Origin: Aphis gossypii
Lineage: Eukaryota > Arthropoda > Insecta > Hemiptera > Aphididae
Assembly: GCF_020184175.1 (NCBI RefSeq)
Contig: NW_026083109.1
Location: forward strand, 124,001-188,000
Direction: 5' to 3'
DNA length: 64,000 nt
A program made the position numbers and the translations under genes. A model generated the notes under the pieces. It had not been told where the DNA came from, did not search any database, and saw only the letters and a program-made list of their open reading frames with translations. This document shows positions 31,471-44,199 of the stretch, piece by piece (position 1 is the first letter of the stretch; the number at the start of each line of letters is the position of its first letter).

Positions 31471-33601
31471 TTATTCAAAATTAATGAGTTCGCCGTCTTC
31501 CTCCTCCTCCACCTCCATTTCATTGTCTGTTTTGTTCTACAACAGAATTAGATAATATTTGTATTTACTATAGTTTTATGAATAGTGTATATGTGATAGG
31601 CATATAGTCAAATCAGGCATTTTATTAAATTACATTTTTATATAATTTCACTATCATCACTAATGGTTTTTTTTTATACAATATATAAATTAATTAGTAC
31701 CTAATAATTAATAGAAAATATCGTTATATTTTTTAATTTCTTAAAATCATCAACTAAATGTCTAGACTGGTAGTGAAATTGAATAAAAAATGAACTTATT
31801 TGATTATTTGTCATTTAGTAAAATACCTAGTTTGACTATAACATATATTTAATAAACTTATTCTTCAGTGTATACACATATTCTTTAGTCGTACACTATT
31901 GTGGTGTTTGAAGTTGATAGTTATCCTTTTTTTTTTTTTTTTTATGAACATCAGTGATATTCAGAATTTTTTTGGGGAGAGAGTGTGGTTGTTTAGTTAC
32001 ATCACAAAAAAAATCCTTAATAAATACACATTTAATGTTTGGTTGCAAATATTTGAGAGTCTGAATGTAGTGGAATGTATTTTGATATTGTGTGATTATG
32101 AAAACCAAAAGTGAGCCATTTTAGTTATTTCAATCATGGGCGTCCATAGGTAACATTTTAGGGGGGGGGGGTGTCAAAATAAAAAAAATTCTCAAATGTA
32201 AGTTAATAAAGATAATAATAATATTATGGTAATATTTATTGAGCTACAAGTCCATAATATTTTTTGTCCAGGGGGGCAAGTGCTCTATCTTTCCCCCCCC
32301 CCCCAATGGGCGCCCATGATTTCAATTGAATTGCAATATCAATAATTGCACTATCATATACCTATTATTTAATTAACTATAGAGTGCAACGTGCTCTGAT
32401 ACTTATATTAAATATAATATATAAATTACATTCTGTAGCCGACAATAACCACAACGCTAGGGGGCATAACAAACATCCCTATAATTATGCTAAGGGCGAG
32501 TAGTTAAGCAAGTAATGATCGAGTATAGACCAACAATTTGGGACCTAAAATGAAAGGTAAAAGATAACTAATCAAAGGTATCATCACACGTATGCTTTCT
32601 ACCCGCTAGAAATAATGGCTATATGATTGCTATTTGGTGAAATAAGTGGATGCGTAATTACCCACCCGGTAGAATATACTAGGTGCGTAATTACCCACCC
32701 GGTAGAATATTATAGATACATAATTGACGCACAACATCGTTCAGATAACGCAAAGCGTGGGAAGAAGCGGATGCAGGTGCAGATGACCAACAGGGACCTG
32801 AAGGTACCGCGGGAGTCCCTGGACGATATATAAGGGGGCCCAGATTAGGCACAATTCAGACGTGATCCACCAGAGTTAGCGCAAGCACCTTCACGTCACC
32901 CAGTTTAATATTTTATGTCTCCTGGACTTAGAATATTTTTCACAAGTTTTATTAAATTAATTAATTGGATTAGAATAATTTTAAATAAAAAACACTTAGA
33001 AATTTCGAGAGTTCAATTATTTCACAAAACCTTTCCAAATCGACATCATTAACTGATTGTACGTGGCACGTTACAGAGAGTAATTTAATATTTCTGAAGT
33101 TTGAACTTTTTTCTTGGATATTCCACTGATAAATAAATTAAATGAAGACATGGTTTGATTATAATTAACAGGAACTTAGTATAAATATTATTGTATTTAA
33201 ATATTCGATATGTGCATAGTGATATTTAAGTATTAAAAAAAAAAACTTACTATTTTTTTTTTTTCGAGTCAAGGACCGCTCTCAGGTCCTTGGTTTTTGT
33301 TTTCTAAAATTTAAAAAAATGTATTATTAAAATAATCATATTTAAATTGCACCTAGTCAGGAAATTGTTTTATTGGATTCAATAATTACCTGGCTCTCTG
33401 GTCTCCACCAGCACAAGCCTTTGTGGCGGTTACTGCATGTATTGCATTCTGATTTAAACAACAAAATACATGTTTATTATTGCTTAATCAATTAAAATTT
33501 AATATCCAATATAGGTATACTAACTTTTATTTTTGTTTTTTTTAGTTTGGCCTGTTCTAATCGGCATTTGCCGAAATGTAGTTTTTTACACGTCTTACAC
33601 T
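31471..33601 (-). CDS. Possible multi-exon gene with small CCHC zinc knuckles
   Basis: Candidate minus exons with GT-AG borders are 33601-33525 (CKTCKKLHFGKC), 33448-33390 (CNTCSNRHKGLC), 33303-33251 (KTKTKDLRAVLDSKKK) and 31536-31471 (acidic end, VEEEEDGELINFE, stop). The two knuckles fit C-X2-C-X3-H-X3-C, shorter than the retroviral CCHC. Both knuckle exons start and end in the same phases and join the lysine-rich exon in frame, as mutually exclusive exons would. Joining to the acidic exon is out of phase across a 12-T run. A solo LTR sits in the last intron. No start exon is certain; a hydrophobic frame with CCPHKRRKKN at about 33788 is one candidate. Treat as hypothetical. Confidence 0.3.
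32134..32319. mobile_element. 186-bp MITE with G and C runs
   Basis: Ends tcatgggcgtccat and atgggcgcccatga are inverted with one mismatch, flanked by tttcaa on both sides (32128-32133 and 32320-32325). Poly-G and poly-C tracts sit just inside the termini. It has no coding capacity and no superfamily is assigned. Confidence 0.65.
32434..33075 (+). mobile_element. Solo LTR, copy 2 of the 541-955 family
   Basis: It may start TGTAGCC at 32434 and ends ..cgttaca at 33075. It contains TATA (gatatataaggggg, 32824), a tandem 34-bp duplication of the ggtgcgtaattacccacccgg type at 32641-32705, and AATAAAA near the 3' part. The 3' half matches copy 1 closely. Flanking duplications are not evident, so the left edge is tentative. 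The ORF 32627-32833 runs through the repeat and is probably incidental. Confidence 0.6.
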
Positions 33602-33849
33602 CTTAAAAAAAAAAAAAAAATTAAATAAATTAGGTATGTGAAATTAATCACATAGCATACTCAATAGGTATACAATATACATACTTGGTTTTTTATTATT
33701 TATTTATTTTTTCAACATTTTGTTGTTGATTGTCATCTAAAAAAAAAATAGAAATTAATCAGTTGAAGTTAAATAATTTACTTTTTCATGCTTACTATTT
33801 TTCTTTCTTCGTTTATGGGGGCAGCACTCCCATAGAAATATTATGAATA

Positions 33850-34650
33850 ATAGTAGACATCTATATAATACATAAATAACTATATTATATATAATTTCAA
33901 AGTTGATATTGTTAATAAATTATAAATCATTTAAGGTCCACAAATTTTGAATGATGGTATTTTGTTTAGCATATGAATAGAGTTAAGATCATAAAAATAA
34001 AATAATTAGGTATCTACATAAGATAATAAATATATTTTTAATCTAATCATCTTGATGAGACATACATTTAAATAAAACTCCCTAAATAATGCTTATTTAA
34101 TTTATTTTTATTATAAAATTAATTTAATTTCATGAAAATGACATCAATAATTTTTAAATTATTCAAAATAAAAGTAATAATAAATTAAATGTGCATTGGG
34201 GCATTGATATTTTATATTTTGTAGTTTCATTATTTCATTACTGTACAATAGTATTTCAGTACATAAATAAATGGTTGTATAAAAAGAAACATTGATGTGT
34301 ATTTATTAAAATAAACACATGATTGTATGATATGTGATTAATATTTATAATACCAAAAGAAGTATGTAGACAATACAGGAAAAAGTAATCTATATAATTT
34401 TAAAAGATGACCGTTGTTTTTTATTTACATATTATACAAAAAAAAGTACGTATAATGCTTAACAGTGTGTACTTATCGTGAGTTAATTTAATTGTTGGGC
34501 AAGGGATCCCGTACAGGTATTCATGACATCAGTGACAATGTCACACAAATAGGTATATCTTATTGAATAATATTTGGAGATTAAAATTAGTAAAATGAAT
34601 GAACTGAGTATAAAATACAAATTACTATGTCTATACTATTTTGAAAGATA
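33850..34650. other. AT-rich, no gene recognised
   Basis: Low-complexity AT-rich DNA without coding signal. Confidence 0.45.
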
Positions 34651-34657
34651 TTTAAAT

Positions 34658-35149
34658 CAGTGGTTTAATTTTTTTTGACACTGTGAACTACTTTGAGAAC
34701 TTTCGATACGTCACAGACCACTATACATTTTAGATTTTATTTATTCTCATAGCAAGAATCAATTTTTTACACATATTAGAATTTAGGTTATGAATAAATA
34801 AAATATAGTGAAATTCCTTATAGCTTATATATTATAATAATAATAATAATAATATATAATATAATATAATATATACATAATAATAATAATGTTTGTTATG
34901 TTCAAGTTTAAGTAAAAGTTTTACATTATCAACAATTTAACACAAATTACTATTATTAAAAAAATGTATATTGTATTATTATTTTTATCAAAAGTAAATT
35001 AAAATTATAAAAATACGTTAATGTGATTTTTGGGTGTATTTCCTTTACTAATAAAGATATTAAATTAATATAATTTATAAAATTAAAATATTTGTTTAAA
35101 TTTTGTAGGTAGGTATGGTTTGCGGACCATAGGTTGGTGGGAACCTCTG
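34658..35149. mobile_element. hAT-type MITE, 492 bp
   Basis: Starts CAGTGGTTTA and ends AACCTCTG; the CAG(T/A)GGTT terminus is characteristic of hAT elements. Flanks atttaaat (34650-34657) and atttaagt (35150-35157) match at 7 of 8 positions, as an aged 8-bp duplication. The interior is AT-rich with no transposase. Confidence 0.7.
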
Positions 35150-35790
35150 ATTTAAGTATACTATGGTATATGTATATGACGGGTTTCAAACACATTTAGT
35201 TACAAAAATTATTAAAAGCATTTGTATTTTCCAATTTTATTTAGGAATTTAAATTATAATGATTTATAAATATTATTTTAATAAATCCTATTCTATTATT
35301 TTTTCTTTTATAACTTCAATATAATAGGTACTAAAAATTAAAAAATTAATTTTAATCCTGAACTGGTTCATAAAACGTCACTCCGATGTAAATTTGTTCA
35401 AAAATTACTTACGACTGCAAATCTTATGAAACATTTTTTAAACATCGCAAATTATATTATGCATTTAAAGAAATTCTAATTGTTTGTGTACTAATATTAC
35501 TTATCCAGTAAAAAAATTAAATATAAAGTTACGTCAATATTGTACTTACATTTGCTATTTGAATATAGTATATTATAGTATAGAAAGTTGCTTGAACGTT
35601 GAGTCAAACTCGAATGGTCCAATTATTTTCGTAATTTAACGTGTGTGCCAAAATCGGAAGTTTATCTCTACTGATATATGTCTCAGGTACCTATCCTTGA
35701 CCATTTATTTTTTTTTTTTAATTAGTTATCATTACCTATCGTAATTTATTGCCTGTACTCGCTGTATAATTTTACCAGTTTTCTACCAAT

Positions 35791-36441
35791 GCTGTTCGGT
35801 GGGTCTAAGTCATAGATACTATTCATTGTTATATCTAATGTTTTGGCCTTTTGAAATTCCAGCCGTCGTATTACTAATGGTGACACGCGCGACGAAATAC
35901 CAAAATACATTCTTTTGGATTTTTGAAATTGTAATCGTTATCTTAGTAATTGCTGACACGAGCAACAAAATATCAAAATACATTTTTTCTATACCTTCCT
36001 TTTGTAGTAAACCGACGTTTTTAGTTAAAAACGTAGTTCCGAAGTCCAGTGGCCTATAACTATAGCACTCCACCGAGTCGGACCACCAATGCCGTTTCCT
36101 GATTGGATTAGACACATCACGCCACTTCATAGACGTAGATCATCCGATTCTCCATCACGGCATGTTCCATATAAATATGAGTCCTCATCATAGATTTAAT
36201 TAGAGTTAGTTAGAGTTAGCTAAGAGTCAGTTAGACCAAGTTAGTGTTGTCACTCGCTCTCCGGTAGCTAAGTACTTGTGCTTACGCTAACGAAAGCCTT
36301 TTCATTATTGTTTTATAAGTTAATAAACGTACCATTGTCTTATTAATTTATTGTTAACTTATATATACCTCAACTCTCCAACCTACGACGGAACGTGCAT
36401 TCGTCGTAAAAGAAGCGTGCAGTAACTATCACTGGTTACTA
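35791..36441 (+). mobile_element. Probable solo LTR
   Basis: The segment runs from TGTTCGGTGG to GGTTACTACA, with a TATA-like ccatataaatatgag at about 36168, a pyrimidine/CT-rich leader and AATAAA at about 36322. Inside is a pair of imperfect about 70-bp repeats (acgaaataccaaaatacatt and acaaaatatcaaaatacatt). No matching flanking duplication is certain. ORFs on both strands in 35799-36130 look incidental. Confidence 0.5.
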
Positions 36442-38896
36442 CACTTTCTACCTATAGTTATTGGCAACAACTATTCGATTATATATTTTATTTTAAATTC
36501 TGTAAATTCTGATTTAGTGTGTTTTTAGCAATCGATGTGAAAGGGACTTGTTTTCATACACATTTATATATATCTAATAAATACATTGTTTTTCTGGTGA
36601 GTAACTACTAACTACTTAAGTTTATAGTCTTAATATCTACCTACCTAGTAGGTTGGTACATACTACATAGGTGCAGTGGTATGTTTACGGGAGGTGATCC
36701 GAAAGATATATCATGTTTTAGATCCATACTTTGATTTTGAATGAAATTATTTAATATTATTATTTGTATATTGTTTGAGCCTTTTCTTCTGTTTTAATAA
36801 TATGTAGCCTATAGTGGTGGAGCTTGCTTAATTGTAAATATCAGTTTGCGTTGGTATTTAAAGCTTGATAATACTACACAAAAATCAAATTATAATTATA
36901 ATTTGGTCTCCATTATGTTTTTTTATAAATTATTTATAACTATAGATTTATACAAATTATTATAAGATTATGGTTCAATAATTTTCAAATGCTAAACTGA
37001 ATATTATGCTCAGTAAAAAAATTTGTGAATCGATGTTTTTAGAAACTTCACGAGTCATATTTTTTTTATTTTTTTTTTGAAATTGAGATATTAGTAAATA
37101 ATACTATAATAGTCATATCATGTGTTTTTGAGTGAAAAACCCGACTTTATAGGTGTAGTATTATTAGTAGGTGTATGATATATTTTAATAAGTACTTTTT
37201 CTTAAATTAATTTATTTTTCAAAAATATTTATATTATACAGTTTTTATCAATTATCCAAAAGTTTTAAATAATTGACTCATGACGTTTTTGCAATCATCG
37301 GACTCGTATATATATATTATATATATATTATATTAGTACCTACCTATGTCAAGAATTTCCTCATGTATGAGAATAATTTTTTTCGTTTATCAAGTTGTGT
37401 AGTGTGTATTTACATTGTACATTTTATGAATACAGCAATTAACTAAAATTAATCGCTGAAGAAAAGTCCGTTTTAAAAAAAGTTTGACAAAAAGTCCGGA
37501 TTCAGTTTTTATAGTCGGACAAAAATTCTTAGCACATTATTTAGTTTCTAACAAAAACTCGGAAAATACAAAATATTCTTTATAACTAATATTTTTTTTT
37601 CTATTTCTTATTCTTATTATTTCGTATAACTAAAAAAAATAAAACGGAAATCTACTACCTATAGTTAATTACCTATATATTATATTATATTAAATATCTC
37701 TTAGATCGTATATGATCTAAATTCTAAGATATATCTATCGCTATGATATGTGGCTGTATGTCTACATGTTAGCTACCATAAAATTATATTACCTATGTAC
37801 CTACAAGCAATAATCAATATTACCATGATTATATATAAAAGACAAAAATTATATAGATCTAGATTCTAGATAAATACATGGTATTAAAATACCTATTAAA
37901 ATTGATTAAAATGGATAATAAATTATACAATTATAAATGAAAATTTAATAGAATAATTTGTATTTTCGGACTTTTTGTTTGTCCGACACTAAACATGTGT
38001 TCGGACTTTTTTTCCATAGACTTTTGACTGATTACCAATTAAAAAGTACTCGTATATTATGATTTTCGTGTTAAACAATAATAAATACCTATAATAGTTA
38101 AATATAAATAAAGCTCTTTAATTTTAGATTCTGAACGTTTTTTTTTGATTCCATAAAATATTTAGCATTTGATTATTGAATATTACTGTAATAATTATTT
38201 ATATTAAACATTTAGATCAATCAATTTTGCTGGTTAATTGAATGGATAATATTATTGTCATATGAATGTGGCTTAAATTTGTATATCAATAGGTTAGTGT
38301 AAACTTGGTTAAGTCACAAATCTGAAATAGAGGGATTGATAGTTGTCTAACAACTTATATCATAATATGTATTTATAGCCATGTGTTTTCTATAAAAATA
38401 ATTAAATTTAAATTTTTTTTTTTTAACGTTTAATGAAGTGATAAAATATATTTGAGAGTAATGAACTTACATTAATTAAGTGAATTAATAACAATTACTC
38501 ATAATACTAAAGTATGATACTAGTTTATATTAAAAACATAAGAACGTATGTAGAACAAAAAACAGTTTATGTTTTTTGTCTTACTAAGTCATGTTTGAAA
38601 AAAATATTAACACATTTTTTATCATAATCAAATAACAATAAATTACATAATTATATTATTGAATTTATTATTCATTAACTAAATCAATATTCTAATTACT
38701 TTTCTTGGTAGTAAAATAACATTAATTTGTTTAAAGAACGATTTATTCATAAGAAATGTAAACAAAACATAATAATTTTAAGTTTATTTTCTATGTTCCT
38801 TTTTACATATTTTACTTATTAGATACTATGAGTAGGAGATATTATTAATACTTTAATTGTACCTAATTTTTAAAATATTAGATTATTTATTATTTA
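36442..38896. other. AT-rich, with an imperfect inverted repeat at about 37459-38030
   Basis: The arms contain aaaaagtccgga and agtcggacaaaa on the left and ttttcggactttttgtttg and tccgac on the right, so the region may be a decayed fold-back element. The rest holds no gene or known motif. Confidence 0.4.
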
Positions 38897-38900
38897 TTAA

Positions 38901-39338
38901 GAGGACGCTACCCATGCATTTGTTGTCTCCGTCTTACACACACCCGATATAGCAAAATTTCGTTCACTAGTTTCAATAGTGTGCTGTTAGTTTTGATATT
39001 AGATTAAATTGACCTATTATCAAACTTTAAGGTAAGAACATGATCTGTGCTTTTGGCGATTTTTCAATTTTTTCAAGCATACTATGAGCAAGTATGCAGT
39101 GAAATATCACAAAAATTAAAAATGCTCATATCCCGCTTGAAAATTAAACTATAGAATAGAAGCCAACGCTTAAACACAGATAATGTTATTATATAAAAAT
39201 TATATAATTGGTCAATTTACTCCAATATCAAAAGGTTAGGTTAGGTTAGGTTAGGCCCACTATTGAAACTAGTGAACGAAATTTTGGTATGTCGGGCGTG
39301 TGTATGACGGAGACAAAAAATGCACGGGTAGCATCCTC
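38901..39338. mobile_element. 438-bp MITE flanked by TTAA, with TTAGG units
   Basis: Long inverted repeats of about 80 bp begin GAGGACGCTACCC and end with GGGTAGCATCCTC. TTAA lies on each side (38897-38900 and 39339-39342), the target used by piggyBac-type elements. The interior holds four TTAGG units at about 39234-39255, the canonical insect telomere repeat. No ORF. Confidence 0.8.
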
Positions 39339-39342
39339 TTAA

Positions 39343-39689
39343 AAAAATAACTACTTTATTTAATAAAGGAAAATGAATAAATTAGGAATTTAGTATGTAT
39401 TTGTATATTAATTGTAAATGTCAAATATGTTAAGGTTGTGTCCTTACACTCTATCATATTATAATAGCGGTGCTACTAAAATTCAGGTGTTTTTATTATA
39501 TATTTCTTTTTGGTAACATTCATAATTTTGTTTTAGATTATTTTCGTTTTTCTTGATTCATTTATTGGATTTCTGTGATTGTGACTTGTGTTAAGGTAAT
39601 TTTCAAGTTAATTATTTTATAATATTATATACTTTATATCAGCTAATTTTGTATTTTTTTTTTTTTTTTTGGTTGTCAGAGGTAGCAGT

Positions 39690-39741
<52 letters not shown>

Positions 39742-39829
39742 TTTAGTATTAAGGTTTTTTTTTAGCTGTAAGTTTATTTTTATTATTTATTTTTGTCTAT
39801 ATATATATATATTTTTTTTTTTTTTCATA
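39343..39829. other. AT-rich with a long T homopolymer
   Basis: The segment includes a nearly pure T tract at about 39691-39736. No gene is seen. It may contain the 5' end of the Helentron, which I cannot place. Confidence 0.4.
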
Positions 39830-42258
39830 AATGGGACGTCCGAGTAAACGTACACAAAATAAAAAAGAAGCAATACAAATATCACGCGAAAACATTGTTC
39901 TTCATTTGCAAGAACTTGAAAAGGATAATTGAAAAAACAATTAAGCCGTGCGTCTGATGATATTGTTGCTACAATCAAAAGAAATTGTTAAATTTAAAAA
40001 GTACAATAAAACGATTGAAAGACCCAGTTTTAAAGAAAGCTAATCAGATCGCCAGCCGTAAGAGCATGTTGAAACGACTGCAAGATCCGGATGTTAAAAA
40101 AGCCAACCAGATCGCCAGTCGTAAGAGCATGTTGAAACGATTGCAAGATCCAGTTGTAAAAAATGCAAACAAGGTTGCCAGTGTGAAGAACAGATTGAAA
40201 CGAATGGAAAATCCAGTTTTCAAAAAAAAAACATATCAAATTCAAAATGTTCGAAACATGAGAAAGCGAAGATTACCATCAGATAGTAGCCTATGTCAAA
40301 ATGTATCTACTAAAAAAGAAAACATCAAATTTAATATCTTATAAAAAAGAGAACGGCAAAAATTAAATGAAACTAGGCAGAAGGAAGATGTTTTGATATC
40401 TGAATATATTTTGAAAAGGTCTCAAGGTTTATCAGAAAAATGTTATCGTGTGTCATAGATTACGTTTCCCATCCAGTGTCATAAATGCAACTCTGATATC
40501 TTCAGTCGATTGGGGATGTCAATTCCAAGTGATGATGCCAAGAATACTGTGACGATATGTTCCAGTGTGTCTTCCTCATATAAAAAATCCAAAGTTCCTC
40601 CGTTGTACATAGGAAATGGTTATGAGTTAAACAGTGTTCCGTCTTCAGTTACGCAATTAAATCAAATAGAAAAGCAAATGGTTTCCCTTAGATTACCGTT
40701 TATAAATATTTCAATGTCTTCGCAGTGATGGACAGCTAAAAACTAAAGGTAACGTTATTTGTGGTAACGTTATAAATTTGTATAAACTGCGTTACTCCAA
40801 AACGTTGTCTGATGATACTGTCCTAACTTATGCTCAAAAATCAGATTTAATTCGACAAGACCCAGTTGTTTGTGCTACTTATTTTGATCATAGGTTTAGA
40901 GCACTTTTTAAATTGATCAAATCCAAAAATGTTATTTTCAAAGAACACAGTGTGAAACATTTCTTTTATCGTGTCGAATATCAACATAGGGGCAGTCCAC
41001 ATGTACACATGCTATTGTGGTTAGACAATGCACCTGTTTTCGACCCAGCCGAACCAGAAACTTTTGGTGCATGTGTAACACTTATCAACAAATACATTAC
41101 GTGTATGGTAGACGATGGCAGTCCGGCCCGTGAGTATTTGCATAAAAATACTCATAGCCATACACACACTTGTTACAGAACTGACAAAGACAAACAAATG
41201 AAAAAGTGTCGCTTCAACATACCATATCCGCCAATGAATGAAACCTGTATATTGATTCCGCTAACAGAAGACATAAGTAATCCGATCACAAGAAAAATTC
41301 GTATACTACCAATATGAAAAAACTGCAATACCTCAGGGACTTCAAGGACAGTGATTCATCTTCAGATCCATCATTAGAAGACATTTTACAAAAATTGTCA
41401 ATTAAAAATGTTAATGAATATAAATCCATTATTCGAACTGTTATCAGACGGCCAACAGTTTTTCTAAAACGTACAATAAAACAACGAATGGTTTCTGGAT
41501 CAATGAAAAATTATTTCCGTTATGGCAATCTAACATGGATATACAGTTCATATTGGACGTTTATTCTTGTGTTAGATATGTAATCGAGTATATTGGAAAA
41601 AGCCAACGTGGAATATCAAAACTAATGAGATACATTGTCAAAAATTTTAAGTCTTCTACTGATTTATCGGTTAAAGAACAACTGAAAAAAATAGCGTCAA
41701 CTTTTTCAGGGAGTCAAGAAATCTCTGCACAGGAAGCAGTGTACACTTGCTTAGGTATGAAGCAATGCAATACTTCAACTGGGTATATATTTATGAACAC
41801 TAGCCATCCTGATAAAAGAACTCGAATGTTGAAACCAATGGCAGTTAGAGGAGAAATGGATCCAAAATCTGATGACATTTTTTTTTTTACGGTCCCAATG
41901 AATACTATTTATGTAGACCACACAGTCTTGAAGATGTAACTTTAGCAGAATTTGGCTCCAATTATGAAGTCCGCGGTAAAAAAAAACCGGCTAACAACAG
42001 TTCTGATTCTGACACTGATAATGAACCTGATACCACTTATCCGATTGACTCCACTCTAATCGGAAAACCAAACAAGTATATACATAAACGTAAAATTAGA
42101 AAAATCATACGGCATGTTAGGTTTAATGTGGATAAAAATGAACAAGTCTTTTACAGAGAAAATATTATGTTATTTTTACAATGGCGCGATGAAAAAACTG
42201 ATTTATTAGATATTAACTGTAAACAAGTGTATGAAACAAACATTGATCAAATAAAAAA
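39830..42258 (+). pseudogene. Helentron Rep part (frameshifted)
   Basis: The ATG at 39830 (MGRPSKRTQNKKEAIQISRE) is followed by a stop at about 39930. Then come two to three repeats of about 21 aa with core KSMLKRLQDP (39985-40344), resembling the score-and-three (STPR-like) repeats in some Helitron N-termini. After frame changes, 40510-40728 has MVSLRLPFINI. The frame 40778-41317 contains the HUH motif in RVEYQHRGSPHVHMLLWL. The frame 41535-41939 contains the tyrosine motif YVIEYIGKSQRG and SAQEAVYTCLGM. At least five breaks occur. Rep nicks and ligates DNA during rolling-circle transposition. Confidence 0.8.
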
Positions 42259-44199
42259 GTGTACCAAAAGTTTAATACAGTAGAAGAAACCCAATTAGAC
42301 GATAATGAAATCCAAATAGACGGGGAACAAGGCCGTAACAACAATCAGCTTGTAGACGATGAAGATTGGGTACCAGACGATGTACTAATAAACGATGTTG
42401 GAGATTATGTTGAAAATACAAACACATCAGATGTAGATTCACCTAAAGATGGTGGTAAGATAATAGTGCACCTCATAGACAATGAACAGTTTAAAGACTT
42501 AATCGGATGTCTAAATGACGGTCAACGCCAACTCTTACTAATCATCTCAACTAATGTCATAAGAAGTCAATTATGGGGAAAAGGTCATCCTGCGATGAAA
42601 GTATTTGTCACTGGACCAGCGGGAGCTGGAAAGTCAATGCTTATACAAGCATTAGCACAATCTGTAATTAGGATAGCAAATCTTAGACCAGATATAGATG
42701 ATCTGTCACTTCCTCCCGTATTGCTGACAGCACCAACAGGTAAAGCTGCATATGGAATAAAAGGATTAACACTTCATTCCGCATTCAAATTACCATTGAA
42801 TCAATTTTCCGGATTGTTACCAAAGTTAAGTTCAGATATTTCAAATACACTACGTTGTCAGTTTGCCAATGTAAAACTTTTGATAATTGATGAAATTTCC
42901 ATGGTTGGCATAAAAACACTGGGATACATTGATCAACGATTGAGGTCTATATTAAGAATAAATAAACCATTTGGGGACATAAATGTAATAGTGTTTGGCG
43001 ATTTCTTTCAATTAGCACCGGTATTAGCAACACCATTGTACGATAGTTTTGAAGAAATATTGTTTAAATTTCCAAGTGCTGTAGAAATGTTATCGATTAA
43101 ATCTATTTGGGAAACATTCAAGTTTTATGAGTTGACTGAAATAATGCGCCAAAAAGGTGACAAACAATTTGCAATAATGTTAACGAAGTTGGCCAGAGGA
43201 CAGTTGGAGGAAGCTGATGTAAAATATTTTCAAAATCTTATAACCCACCTAGACATTACTTTTCAACCACAAGTAATGCATCTTTGGGCTACTAATAACG
43301 AAGTCGACGAAATGAACAGGAGAGTGCTTAACTCTATGAATCAAGTTAGTTTCATATCCGAAGCCATTGATACGTCTGCAAAACGATCGGATATTGAATC
43401 TGCCAAGAAACTGCCACGACAAAAGACTATGAGTTTAGCTTTAATGTTAGTTTTAAAAGAAACAGCTAAATACATGGTGATAGCAAACATTTCAACCGAA
43501 GACGGCATAGTGAACGGTGTAATCGGAGAACTCATGCAAATAAACAAAGGACAGACTGCAGGAGGTAAAGAAGTTGCAAAAAGAGTTTGGATCAAGTTTG
43601 ATGAGCCAGATGTGGGGTCACTAACCAGACAGAAGATAAAAAACAAACTAAAACCCGAAGGCGAACACACAGATGATATGTGCAAGTGGACACCAATTGA
43701 AATTATAAAATTAGAATTTCAACTCGGTAATGCAGAGCACCATAAAGTAACTAGAATGCAATTGCCCTTAGTGGAAGCTTTGGCATTGACGGTACACAAA
43801 AGTCAAGGTGCCACATATCAATCTGTAGCATTTCATATACCCCAAAAATTCTTGAAGTGCAATATGTTATATGTAGGATGTAGTCGAGCAACTTCTGCTC
43901 AAGGTTTGCGTATAGATTACTTTCCTGCAAAGCCACCAAAACCTTCTGCAAAAGTTGAACATGAGATGTGCAGACTCAGGACACCAAGTTGTGCTCTTTT
44001 TCCGCGTTTTTCTAGAATTATGACACACAACATGCCACTCTCCTGCATGTCACACAATATAAGGTCTTTAAAAAAATATGAAGCTCACATTAATGCGGAT
44101 ATCGTCCTTTTACAATCTAAAATAATGTTCTTTCAAGAAACTGGTTCAAATCATCTGACACATATACCATTAAGAACCATACTGAATGCTGTAGAATAG
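42259..44199 (+). CDS. Helentron PIF1-like helicase with start of the endonuclease domain
   Basis: This 646-aa open frame carries SF1B helicase motifs in order: I GPAGAGKSMLIQAL (about residue 120), Ia TAPTGKAA, II IIDEISMVG, III VFGDFFQLAPV, IV-like TEIMRQKGD, V TVHKSQGATYQ and VI YVGCSRATS. Residues after about 590 (LSCMSHNIRSLKKY, DIVLLQ, MFFQETG) are the beginning of an endonuclease/exonuclease/phosphatase domain, broken by a frameshift near 44170. The frame has no internal ATG requirement because it is the continuation of Rep; 42259 is simply where the frame opens. The helicase unwinds DNA during transposition. Confidence 0.9.
   Translation: MYQKFNTVEETQLDDNEIQIDGEQGRNNNQLVDDEDWVPDDVLINDVGDYVENTNTSDVDSPKDGGKIIVHLIDNEQFKDLIGCLNDGQRQLLLIISTNVIRSQLWGKGHPAMKVFVTGPAGAGKSMLIQALAQSVIRIANLRPDIDDLSLPPVLLTAPTGKAAYGIKGLTLHSAFKLPLNQFSGLLPKLSSDISNTLRCQFANVKLLIIDEISMVGIKTLGYIDQRLRSILRINKPFGDINVIVFGDFFQLAPVLATPLYDSFEEILFKFPSAVEMLSIKSIWETFKFYELTEIMRQKGDKQFAIMLTKLARGQLEEADVKYFQNLITHLDITFQPQVMHLWATNNEVDEMNRRVLNSMNQVSFISEAIDTSAKRSDIESAKKLPRQKTMSLALMLVLKETAKYMVIANISTEDGIVNGVIGELMQINKGQTAGGKEVAKRVWIKFDEPDVGSLTRQKIKNKLKPEGEHTDDMCKWTPIEIIKLEFQLGNAEHHKVTRMQLPLVEALALTVHKSQGATYQSVAFHIPQKFLKCNMLYVGCSRATSAQGLRIDYFPAKPPKPSAKVEHEMCRLRTPSCALFPRFSRIMTHNMPLSCMSHNIRSLKKYEAHINADIVLLQSKIMFFQETGSNHLTHIPLRTILNAVE

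Noticed and set aside
32627..32833. Basic ORF in the LTR that at first looked like part of a histone-type protein
   Set aside because: It spans a tandem duplication and the LTR promoter, and the residues do not match a histone when compared by eye.
35791..36447. 8-bp flanking repeat tttctacc as a duplication for the LTR
   Set aside because: It does not abut the TG and CA ends, so it is probably coincidental.
39691..39736. Long T tract as a poly(A) tail of a retroposed sequence
   Set aside because: No LINE or processed-gene sequence and no target duplication were found next to it.
43341..43951. Minus-strand ORFs across the helicase
   Set aside because: Shadow frames of the well-supported PIF1-like helicase.
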